Of a stretch of DNA of 56,106 bases, positions 49,189 to 56,106 are shown piece by piece. Within the stretch, counting starts at the first letter, position 1, and every line of letters starts with the position of its first letter. The stretch is from Frigoribacterium sp. Leaf186. GTDB taxonomy: Bacteria; Actinomycetota; Actinomycetes; Actinomycetales; Microbacteriaceae. A program made the position numbers and the translations under genes. The stretch is taken from positions 810,189 through 866,294 of the forward strand of contig NZ_LMPQ01000001.1 in assembly GCF_001423905.1 (NCBI RefSeq), in the 5' to 3' direction. The notes under the pieces were generated by a model. That model was not told where the DNA came from. It did not search any database and saw only the letters and a list, made by a program, of their open reading frames with translations.

Positions 49189-50427
49189 ATGACCACCGAC
49201 AACATCCTCGCGGTCGACGACGTCGAATTCGCCGACGCCCCGACCGTCGTCAGCGTGAAGAACGTCTCGAAGCGCTTCGTCATCCGTCGAGACAACTCGT
49301 TGAAGGAGCGCATCGTGACGCTCGGCCGAGCCGGCCGTCGTCACAGCGAGGACTTCTGGGCGTTGAAGGACGTCACCCTCGACATCCCCGCCGGGACGAC
49401 CATCGGCCTCCTGGGCCCCAACGGTTCGGGCAAGTCGACCCTCCTCAAGGTCATCGGCGGCATCCTCGAACCCACCACGGGTGAGGTCAGTCGTCGTGGC
49501 CGACTGGCGGCGCTCATCGAGCTCGGAGCCGGATTCCACCCCGACCTGACCGGGCGTGAGAACGTCTTCCTGAACGCCGCCATCCTCGGCATCACGCAAG
49601 AAGAGGCCGAGGCGAAGTTCGACGACATCCTGCTGTTCAGCGGCATCGGTGACTTCATCGACACGCAGGTGAAGTTCTACTCGTCGGGCATGTACGTCAG
49701 GCTCGCCTTCGCGGTGGCCATCCACACGGACCCCGACGTCCTCCTCGTCGACGAGGTCCTGGCCGTCGGAGACGAGCAGTTCCAGAAGAAGTGCCTCGAC
49801 AAGATCCGCGAGTTCCAGCAAGAGGGGCGCACGATCGTCCTGGTCAGCCACTCCCTCGGCCAGGTCCAGGAGTTGTGCGACAGCGCCGTCGTCCTGCACC
49901 ACGGCGAGGTCATGTTCCAGGGCTCCGCGCGCCACGCCGTCAAGAACTTCCGCGAGATCCTCGAGGGTCGTCGTGTCGCCGAGGCCGAGGCCGCCAACCC
50001 CGAGGCCGACGCCACGCCGGGGACCGTCGACAAGGTCGAGATCGCCGCACCCGGTCGTGCCCCCGGCGAAGAGCTGCGCCCCGGTGACGACCTGGTCATC
50101 CGCATGACGCTGTCGCACACCACTCCCCTCGAGGAGTGGCACTCGGGCTTCAAGATCGAGAACCAGCACGGTCACCTGGTGTACGGGACCGACAGCCGGA
50201 AGATAGGCCTGGTCCACCAGCCCCTCCACGGGACGACCGTGGTCGAGTACAGGCTCGACGACATCCAGTTCGGCGGCGGGCCCTACTTCATCCACTGCTT
50301 CCTGGCGTCGAAGACGGGTCAGCACATCGCGATCCTGCGTGAGGCCGCCCGCTTCGTCATGGTCGACGACGATCGTCATGCCGGCATGACCCGGGTGGCG
50401 ACCGCCGGCCGCGAACTCGCCGTCTGA
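49189..50427 (+). CDS. ABC transporter ATPase, Wzt type with C-terminal glycan-sensing domain
   Basis: This 412-residue protein has an ABC domain (about 20-265): Walker A G-P-N-G-S-G-K-S, the Wzt-type signature Y-S-S-G-M-Y-V-R-L-A-F-A, and Walker B L-L-V-D-E-V-L-A-V-G-D. A linker leads to a C-terminal beta domain (about 275-405) of the type that recognises the chain-end cap in O-antigen exporters. Length control by a chain-end modification is therefore possible. The ATG at 49189 has GAAAGG upstream. Confidence 0.92.
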   Translation: MTTDNILAVDDVEFADAPTVVSVKNVSKRFVIRRDNSLKERIVTLGRAGRRHSEDFWALKDVTLDIPAGTTIGLLGPNGSGKSTLLKVIGGILEPTTGEVSRRGRLAALIELGAGFHPDLTGRENVFLNAAILGITQEEAEAKFDDILLFSGIGDFIDTQVKFYSSGMYVRLAFAVAIHTDPDVLLVDEVLAVGDEQFQKKCLDKIREFQQEGRTIVLVSHSLGQVQELCDSAVVLHHGEVMFQGSARHAVKNFREILEGRRVAEAEAANPEADATPGTVDKVEIAAPGRAPGEELRPGDDLVIRMTLSHTTPLEEWHSGFKIENQHGHLVYGTDSRKIGLVHQPLHGTTVVEYRLDDIQFGGGPYFIHCFLASKTGQHIAILREAARFVMVDDDRHAGMTRVATAGRELAV

Positions 50428-50429
50428 CG

Positions 50430-51554
50430 GTGGTCACACTCCCCGTCCTGATCGACGCCACATCGATTCCGCGAGACCGCGGTGGTGTCGCGCGGTACAT
50501 CTCGGGGTTGCTCACCGGGCTCGAGGACGAGGGCTACTCCGTCACCGTGATCGCCAAGGGTTCCGACCTCGGGTGGTTGTCCGACCGGGCACCCGGTCAC
50601 GTGTACCGGGGTGCGCCTCGGCTCGTCGACCTCCGACCCGTGCGGCTGCTCTGGGAGCAGATCGCCCTACCCGGACACCTCCGTCGCAGCCGCGCCACCA
50701 CGCTCCACAGCCCTCATTACACCTTCCCCCTCGTCGCGTCGAAGCGATGCGTGGTGACGCTGCACGATGCGACCTTCTTCAGCGACCCGCGGTCTCACGG
50801 TCGGCTCAAGCGGACCTTCTTCCGCCTGTGGACCGGCGCGGCGCGGCGCCTGTCCCGGGCGACGGTCACGCCGAGTGCCGCCACCGCCGACGAGGTCTCG
50901 CGATTCGTCCGGTCGGGCGTCCCCAACACGGTCGCCCACCTCGGCGTCGATCCTGACGTCTTCCGTCCGCCGACGGCCGACGCGATCTCGGCCTTCCGCC
51001 GCAGACACGGCATCGACGGCGAGACCTCGTGGATCGCGTTCCTCGGGACGGTCGAACCCCGCAAGAGCGTGGCCGCCCTCATCCGGGCTCATCGAGCGGC
51101 GTCGGCTCGGGAGTCCGACGTACCGCCGTTGTTGGTCTCGGGCTCGCTCGGGTGGGATGCCGAAGCGGTCCGCCTCCTCACCGAGGCCGGAGACCGGCCG
51201 GGGACGTCACTTCGCTACCTGGGCTACCTCGACCTCGACGAGCTCGCTGCGTTCCTCGGCGGGAGCAGCCTCGTGGTGTACCCGTCGATCGGCGAAGGAT
51301 TCGGGCTCCCCGTGCTCGAGGCGATGTCGTGCGGCTCCGCGGTCCTCACGACCCCGCGCCTGGCCATCCCCGAGGTCGGGGGCGACGCCGTGGCCTACAC
51401 GCAGCCGTTCGCCGACGCGATCGAGGAGGACCTGCTCGAGCTCCTCGCCGACGGCGACCGGCGAGACCGTCTGGCGCAGGACGCGGTGGTCCGTGCCGCC
51501 GACTTCACGTGGGCGGCCTGTGCCGCCGCACACCGAGGGGCCTGGTCACGATGA
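50430..51554 (+). CDS. GT4 glycosyltransferase
   Basis: This 374-residue GT-B enzyme of family GT4 has a nucleotide-sugar-binding C-terminal half with the E-G-F-G-L-P-V-L-E-A-M E-x7-E motif near residue 290 and a G-T-V-E-P-R-K-S stretch near 205. Its N-terminal half opens with R-D-R-G-G-V-A-R-Y, a typical acceptor-side loop. The sugar is not predictable. It starts two bases after the Wzt stop, and the next gene overlaps its end in ATGA. Confidence 0.88.
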   Translation: MVTLPVLIDATSIPRDRGGVARYISGLLTGLEDEGYSVTVIAKGSDLGWLSDRAPGHVYRGAPRLVDLRPVRLLWEQIALPGHLRRSRATTLHSPHYTFPLVASKRCVVTLHDATFFSDPRSHGRLKRTFFRLWTGAARRLSRATVTPSAATADEVSRFVRSGVPNTVAHLGVDPDVFRPPTADAISAFRRRHGIDGETSWIAFLGTVEPRKSVAALIRAHRAASARESDVPPLLVSGSLGWDAEAVRLLTEAGDRPGTSLRYLGYLDLDELAAFLGGSSLVVYPSIGEGFGLPVLEAMSCGSAVLTTPRLAIPEVGGDAVAYTQPFADAIEEDLLELLADGDRRDRLAQDAVVRAADFTWAACAAAHRGAWSR

Positions 51555-52405
51555 GCGACGACGACCGGCTCGCGATCGTCACCGTCACCTACAACTCGGG
51601 CCGCTACCTCGACGACTTCCTCGCGTCCACCCGCCAGGCCAGCGCGTCCGACGTTCCCGTCGTCGTGGTCGACAACGGTTCGTCGGACGAACGATCCCTC
51701 CGCGACGTCGCCGCGAGGTACGGTGCTCGGTTCGTGCCCATGGGCCGCAACGCCGGGTACGGCGCCGCGGTCAACCGGGCCGTCGCCGAACTCGCGGTCC
51801 GGCCCGACTGGGTCCTCGTGTCGAACCCGGACGTGGTCCTGTCGGCCGGCAGCCTCGACCGACTCCGAGCGACGGCCGAAGAGGACTCCGACACGGGTTC
51901 GGTCGGGCCTGCCGTCATCGAGACGGACGGCTCGATCTACCCGTCAGCTCGTCGCATCCCCTCGCTGCGAACGGGCCTCGGCCACGCCCTCTTCGCCAAC
52001 CTCTGGCCGGACAACCCCTGGACGAAGCTGTACCACGCCGACGACCGCCCGCAGGTGCGTCGTTCCGTCGGCTGGTTGTCCGGTGCCTGCCTCCTCGTCC
52101 GAGGCGACGTCTTCACCCGACTCGGCGGCTTCGACGAGCGCTACTTCATGTACTTCGAGGACGTCGATCTCGGGTGGCGCATCGGGCGGGCCGGGTTGGC
52201 CAACGTCTACGACCCGGCGATCTCCGTCGTGCACGTCGGGGCCCACGCCACCAACGACTCGTCGCGTGAGATGCGACGTGCCCATCACCGGAGCGCTTAC
52301 CTGTTCCTCTCCACCCGATACCACGGCTGGCACCTCCTCCCTCTACGACTCGTGTTGAGGGCGGGCTTGACCCTCCGCTCGATGCTGCCGTCCCGCGGCC
52401 TCTGA
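51551..52405 (+). CDS. GT2 glycosyltransferase
   Basis: This 284-residue GT2 enzyme is of the WbbL/RfbN type: I-V-T-V-T-Y-N-S-G near the start, S-N-P-D-V-V as the binding site, W-L-S-G-A-C-L-L-V, and Y-F-E-D-V-D-L-G-W-R-I. It is probably cytosolic, and a rhamnosyltransferase is a reasonable guess. Its ATG overlaps the stop codon of the preceding GT4 gene. The next gene begins 38 bases later behind AGAAAGG. Confidence 0.86.
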   Translation: MSDDDRLAIVTVTYNSGRYLDDFLASTRQASASDVPVVVVDNGSSDERSLRDVAARYGARFVPMGRNAGYGAAVNRAVAELAVRPDWVLVSNPDVVLSAGSLDRLRATAEEDSDTGSVGPAVIETDGSIYPSARRIPSLRTGLGHALFANLWPDNPWTKLYHADDRPQVRRSVGWLSGACLLVRGDVFTRLGGFDERYFMYFEDVDLGWRIGRAGLANVYDPAISVVHVGAHATNDSSREMRRAHHRSAYLFLSTRYHGWHLLPLRLVLRAGLTLRSMLPSRGL

Positions 52406-52443
52406 CGTCGTCGACCCCAGCCGCGCAGAAAGGCACCACCACC

Positions 52444-53595
52444 ATGACCCTCGCCGTCACGCTCATGATCCGCGACGAAGCGGACATCCTTCCCGAGTGG
52501 CTCGCATACCACGTCGCACAGGGTGTCGACGTCCTGATCGTCACGGACAACGGTTCGACCGACGGCACGACCGAGATCCTCGAGGCGTTCGCCGCCACCG
52601 CCGAGATCACGGTGGACCTCCGCCACGATCCCGTCCACCGGAAGCAGCAGAGTCCGGTCGTGACCGGGATGGCTCGAGATGCGTACCTCCTGCACCAGGC
52701 GGACTGGGTGATCAACGCCGACGCGGACGAGTTCCTCATCGCCAGGGACCGTGGGTTGACGTTGAGCGAGGTCTTCTCCCGACTCGACCCGGCGGTCCGC
52801 GCCTTCGTCGTCCCCGTCGTCAACATGGTCGGGCCCTTGGCGGAACGAGGTGGCGGCCTCGAGCGGCTCGTCTGGCGCGACGAGCGGTCCGCCGAGGACC
52901 TCGACACCATCGGGCTCATCTCCCATCCGAGCGGCAATGCGATCCACGTGGGCGACCCCGACGTCCGGGTCGTGCAGGGCAACCACCTGGTCACCCTCGC
53001 CCAGGGGGCCGTCCCGCCCGAAGAGCTCGCTCTCGAGGTCCTGCACTTCCCCTGGCGCTCCTGGTCGCAGTATTCGCACCGGGTCGACATCTCCGGGCGT
53101 GCCTACGAGGCGAACCCCGACGCCACTCCCAGCCCGGCACACCACGGAATGCGGGACTTCCGGCGCCTCCGTGACGGGTCCCTCAAGGCGTACTGGGCGC
53201 TCCGGGGCGTGACGCAGGCCGAGGCCGAGGCCGGACCGTTCCGTCACGACGACTCCCTGGCACGCCTGTTCTCGCAGGAGGACGCCTTCCCGACGGTGCC
53301 CGACGAACTGCTCTCTCCCGGCGAGGTCGAGGGGCTGCGCGGAGCCGGGCTCGGTCTCGTGCGCCGCGACGCCGCCCTGGCCCGCACGGAGGCCTCGCTC
53401 GCCGCCGCTGTCGAGAACGTCCGCCTCCTCGAGAACACCGTCGAGCACGTGACGGCACGATCGACCGCGCTCGAGGGGCTCGCCAACGACCGCGAGAGGA
53501 CCGTCCAGGCCCTGTCGTCGCGGAAGGCCGTCCGGTGGGCCGACGCCGTGGGCACCCGCGCGAGGCGCCTCAGGACGGGCCTGCACCTCCGATGA
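52444..53595 (+). CDS. GT2-like glycosyltransferase with C-terminal coiled coil
   Basis: This 383-residue enzyme has a Glyco_tranf_2_4-like domain (about 1-270) with M-I-R-D-E-A-D-I-L-P-E-W near the start, D-N-G-S-T-D-G-T, and the metal site N-A-D-A-D-E-F-L. A heptad-like region (about 295-350) and a basic C-terminal stretch follow, which may tether it to the membrane or to a partner. The next gene overlaps its stop codon in ATGA. Confidence 0.8.
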   Translation: MTLAVTLMIRDEADILPEWLAYHVAQGVDVLIVTDNGSTDGTTEILEAFAATAEITVDLRHDPVHRKQQSPVVTGMARDAYLLHQADWVINADADEFLIARDRGLTLSEVFSRLDPAVRAFVVPVVNMVGPLAERGGGLERLVWRDERSAEDLDTIGLISHPSGNAIHVGDPDVRVVQGNHLVTLAQGAVPPEELALEVLHFPWRSWSQYSHRVDISGRAYEANPDATPSPAHHGMRDFRRLRDGSLKAYWALRGVTQAEAEAGPFRHDDSLARLFSQEDAFPTVPDELLSPGEVEGLRGAGLGLVRRDAALARTEASLAAAVENVRLLENTVEHVTARSTALEGLANDRERTVQALSSRKAVRWADAVGTRARRLRTGLHLR

Positions 53596-54539
53596 TCGGC
53601 GTCCTGCGGCCCCACGCGCGGCGCGTGGCTCGACGGTTGCGGGTCGAACCCGCCTACGACCGGGGCCTGGCGTTCGCCCGTCGCCTCACGGAACGACGGC
53701 GGGACCTCGCCTGGCGACGACTCGTGGGCGACGTCCTCACGAACGGCATCGTCGTGCCGACCTCCGGCGCCTGGGCCCGTCCCGGTGACCCCCGGGCCCA
53801 GATCGTCGTCTGCCTGTGGAACCGACCCCAGCGACTCGAGGCCGTGCTGGACATGCTCGACGGCCAGGACTGGCCTGCCGGGGCGCGGCTGATGCTGTGG
53901 AACAACAACCCCGACGATCGCGACCACTACGACCGGGTCCTGGCCGCACGGGCACTCGGGGACGGATGCCTCGCCAGCGTCGACATCCACCACAGCGAGG
54001 ACAACCTCGGGGGTCTCGCCCGGTTCGTGGTCGCCCGGCTGGCGCGCAACGGCGGCTACGACGGACCGGTGATCATGCTCGACGACGACCAGGACGTGTC
54101 GCCGACCTTCGTCTCGGACCTCGCGAGGGACTACGCGCCCCGGTCGGTCGTGGCCTGGTGGGCCTTCGGACTCCACGGGTCGTACTGGAGGCGGGCCGAA
54201 CTCCCCCCGGGGGCGACGGCCGACCACGCCGGGACGGGCGGGACGGTGTACGACTCCGCGCTCGTCGACGACGACCGGTTCTTCGCGGCGTTGCCCCGGA
54301 AGTACGCGTTCTTGGAGGACCAGTGGATGACCTTCATGGCCCGGCTGGCCGGCTGGCGCGTCGTGAAGGCCGACACGGCCATCTCGTTGGTCCTGGAGGA
54401 GAGCAACCAGTACCACGCGCTCAAGCCCCTCAAGGACGAGTTCTACCAGTACCAACTCGCACGAGGATCTCGCATCGTGGGCGCGGCGCGGCGACGCACC
54501 CCCTCGTGGAAGGAGGGGCGCATCACCGGTTCACGGTGA
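53592..54539 (+). CDS. GT2-like glycosyltransferase
   Basis: This 315-residue protein has a basic N-terminal region (about 1-65), then a GT2-like domain with V-V-C-L-W-N-R-P-Q-R-L, L-W-N-N-N-P-D-D and the metal site M-L-D-D-D-Q-D-V. F-L-E-D-Q-W-M-T-F near residue 245 may carry the catalytic base. It is probably the last member of the glycosyltransferase operon, and its stop codon lies in a direct repeat shared with the gap before rmlA. Confidence 0.78.
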   Translation: MIGVLRPHARRVARRLRVEPAYDRGLAFARRLTERRRDLAWRRLVGDVLTNGIVVPTSGAWARPGDPRAQIVVCLWNRPQRLEAVLDMLDGQDWPAGARLMLWNNNPDDRDHYDRVLAARALGDGCLASVDIHHSEDNLGGLARFVVARLARNGGYDGPVIMLDDDQDVSPTFVSDLARDYAPRSVVAWWAFGLHGSYWRRAELPPGATADHAGTGGTVYDSALVDDDRFFAALPRKYAFLEDQWMTFMARLAGWRVVKADTAISLVLEESNQYHALKPLKDEFYQYQLARGSRIVGAARRRTPSWKEGRITGSR

Positions 54540-54561
54540 CGCACCCCTCCGGTTCACGGTG
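54526..54561. repeat. Direct repeat over the last glycosyltransferase stop codon
   Basis: CCGGTTCACGGTG occurs at 54526-54538 and again at 54549-54561, a 23-base period. A third, shorter GGTTCACG sits at 54570-54577 over the rmlA stop codon. The first copy encodes the final G-S-R and part of the stop codon. Confidence 0.8.
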
Positions 54562-54572
54562 GTGCCTCGGGT

Positions 54573-55436
54573 TCACGCCGAGAGGAGCGCCTTGAGGTAG
54601 ATGCCGTATCCGCTCTTGGCGAGGGGGGCGGCCAGGGCCGCCAGGTGCTCGTCGTCGATCCAGCCGTTGCGCCAGGCGATCTCTTCGATGCACCCGATCT
54701 TGTGTCCCTGACGGTCCTCGATGACTCGCACGTACTCGGACGCCTGCATCATCGATTCGAAGGTGCCGGTGTCGAGCCAGGCCGTCCCGCGGTCGAGGAC
54801 CTCGACCTGCAGTTCACCGGCCTGGAGGTAGCGCTCGTTGACCGTCGAGATCTCGAGTTCGCCCCGGTCGCTGGGCTCGATCGTCTTGGCGATCTCGACG
54901 ACCTTGTTGTCGTAGAAGTACAGACCGGGCACGGCGTAGTTGCTCTTGGGCGCCGCGGGCTTCTCCTCGATGGAGATGGCCTTGAACGCCTCGTCGAACT
55001 CGACGACGCCGTAGGCCTTCGCATCGGCCACGTGGTACGCGAAGATCGTGGCACCGGCCACGTCCGCGTTCTTCTTCAGGCTCGTGCCCAGCCCCACGCC
55101 GTGGAAGATGTTGTCGCCCAAGACGAGCGCGACGCTGTCGTCGCCGATGAAGTCCTCGCCGATGACGAACGCCTGGGCCAACCCGTCAGGAGAAGGCTGG
55201 ACCGCGTACTGGATGTCCATGCCGAGCTGTGAGCCGTCGCCGAGGAGGGCACGGAACTGCTCGTTGTACTCGGGCGTCGTGATGACCAGGACCTCGTTGA
55301 TGCCCGCCATCATGAGGGTCGACAGGGGGTAGTAGACCATCGGCTTGTCGTAGATGGGCATGAGCTGCTTGGAGATGCCCTTGGTGATGGGCCAGAGGCG
55401 GGTGCCGGAACCGCCGGCGAGGATGATGCCCTTCAT
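54573..55436 (-). CDS. rmlA: Glucose-1-phosphate thymidylyltransferase
   Basis: This 287-residue nucleotidyltransferase makes dTDP-glucose, the first step of dTDP-rhamnose synthesis. It has the pyrophosphorylase loop [11 protein letters not shown] near residue 8, Y-D-K-P-M-V-Y-Y-P, and L-G-D-N-I-F-H-G. The end region G-T-A-W-L-D-T-G-T is intact. rmlC overlaps its start codon by four bases in ATGA, so the two are one operon. rmlB and rmlD are not in the window and may lie beyond the right end. Confidence 0.96.
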   Translation of the reverse strand: MKGIILAGGSGTRLWPITKGISKQLMPIYDKPMVYYPLSTLMMAGINEVLVITTPEYNEQFRALLGDGSQLGMDIQYAVQPSPDGLAQAFVIGEDFIGDDSVALVLGDNIFHGVGLGTSLKKNADVAGATIFAYHVADAKAYGVVEFDEAFKAISIEEKPAAPKSNYAVPGLYFYDNKVVEIAKTIEPSDRGELEISTVNERYLQAGELQVEVLDRGTAWLDTGTFESMMQASEYVRVIEDRQGHKIGCIEEIAWRNGWIDDEHLAALAAPLAKSGYGIYLKALLSA

Positions 55437-56050
55437 GCGTCGGTCGCTTTCGTGTCGAGGGTCGCGTAGTACGCCCGCATGTCGTCCCAGGTGGGCAGGA
55501 GGCCGGCGGCGGCGGCGTCGGACAGGCCGGGAGCATCGGTGTCCTTCGGAGACAGCAGAGCCGTTCCGGCCTCGGGCGGGAAGACCAGGCCGATCTCGGG
55601 GTCGAGCGGGTCGATGCCGTGCTCTTTGCCGGCGTCGAAGGTGTCGGTCACGAGGTAGCTCACCGTGGCCTCGTCCGTGAGGGCGACGAACGCGTGGCCG
55701 AGCCCCTCGGCCAGGTAGATGGCACGACGGTCGGTGCCGTCGAGGAGCACGGAGTCCCACTGACCGAACGTCGGCGAACCGACCCGGATGTCGACGACGT
55801 AGTCGAGGACCGCGCCGTGCGTGGCGGTGACGTACTTGGCCTGGCCGCGGGGCACGTCGGCGAAGTGGATGCCCCGGACCACCCCACGCTTCGACACGGA
55901 CGTGTTCGCCTGGCGGAGGTCGATCGGGTGGCCGACGACGTCCGCCAGCTTGTCGAACCGGTACCACTCGAGGAACACCCCCCGGTCGTCACCGAACTGC
56001 TTCGGCGTGATCTCGTAGCTGTCAGGGATCTTCAGTTCGCGGATCTGCAC
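55433..56050 (-). CDS. rmlC: dTDP-4-dehydrorhamnose 3,5-epimerase
   Basis: This 205-residue cupin enzyme makes dTDP-4-dehydrorhamnose. It has [12 protein letters not shown] and the catalytic histidine in V-R-G-I-H-F. The dimer-forming [12 protein letters not shown] block and G-L-G-H-A-F-V-A-L follow. The GTG at 56050, giving M-Q-I-R-E-L-K-I-P, matches the usual start of the family. A GTG at 56095 is an alternative with no better signal. Its stop codon overlaps the rmlA start. Confidence 0.94.
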   Translation of the reverse strand: MQIRELKIPDSYEITPKQFGDDRGVFLEWYRFDKLADVVGHPIDLRQANTSVSKRGVVRGIHFADVPRGQAKYVTATHGAVLDYVVDIRVGSPTFGQWDSVLLDGTDRRAIYLAEGLGHAFVALTDEATVSYLVTDTFDAGKEHGIDPLDPEIGLVFPPEAGTALLSPKDTDAPGLSDAAAAGLLPTWDDMRAYYATLDTKATDA

Positions 56051-56106
56051 CTCGGAAGAGTACCAAGCCCTCGGCCCGAGGTCCGCCCGCGGCACGGGGT
56101 CGGATC

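Overview
The window is chromosomal DNA of a high-GC actinobacterium, most likely a member of the Microbacteriaceae (Micrococcales). This is inferred from the roughly 70% GC content, frequent GTG starts, the two WhiB regulators, the MtrAB-LpqB system and the absence of any mycolate gene. There are 47 protein genes packed almost end to end. I see no rRNA, tRNA, CRISPR array, prophage or insertion sequence, and no gene-free stretch longer than about 225 bases.

Region 1 (1-12.3 kb) is a conserved actinobacterial core block. It holds whiB1, the sensor kinase pdtaS, an Rv3235-family gene, secA, the ribosome hibernation factor hpf, a ComF-type phosphoribosyltransferase and lpqB-mtrB-mtrA. As far as I recall, the order follows M. 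tuberculosis Rv3219 to Rv3246c. Region 2 (12.4-19.8 kb) is a membrane and cell-envelope cluster: a GPDPase-membrane-domain protein, DUF4129, DUF4350, a MoxR ATPase, DUF58, then a divergent SpoIIM/RDD pair. It resembles the Rv3689-Rv3695 block of M. tuberculosis, which lies elsewhere in that genome.

Region 3 (19.8-29.6 kb) holds a CsoR copper sensor with its own operator, phosphomannomutase, DUF3499, a zincin-family protein, DUF5719, a giant membrane glycosyltransferase, whiB2 with a palindrome over its promoter, galE and manA. Region 4 (29.7-36.3 kb) has an acyl-CoA dehydrogenase, two tandem O-antigen-ligase-type proteins, a polyprenol-phosphate mannose synthase-like enzyme, and a GT2/DUF2304/GtrA set typical of polyprenyl-phosphate sugar transfer.

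Region 5 (36.4-56.1 kb) is a surface-polysaccharide locus. It includes two large secreted proteins that share seven copies of one roughly 100-residue repeat, a polyprenyl-sugar transferase, a large membrane protein, a WbbL-like glycosyltransferase, a GT2-GT4 fusion, a Wzm/Wzt ABC exporter, four more glycosyltransferases, and rmlA-rmlC for dTDP-rhamnose. Together, manB, manA, galE and rmlAC supply activated sugars, the glycosyltransferases assemble a rhamnose-containing glycan, and Wzm/Wzt exports it. The repeat proteins may sit in the resulting wall.

The most unusual signals are non-coding. A 14-base motif (GACCCGCGCCTCCT) recurs in gaps and at gene ends, and two inverted copies frame the region downstream of whiB2. 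Short tandem repeats sit on or beside several stop codons. A near-perfect 22-base palindrome overlaps the whiB2 promoter, and a CsoR operator stands without a copper-transport gene next to it.
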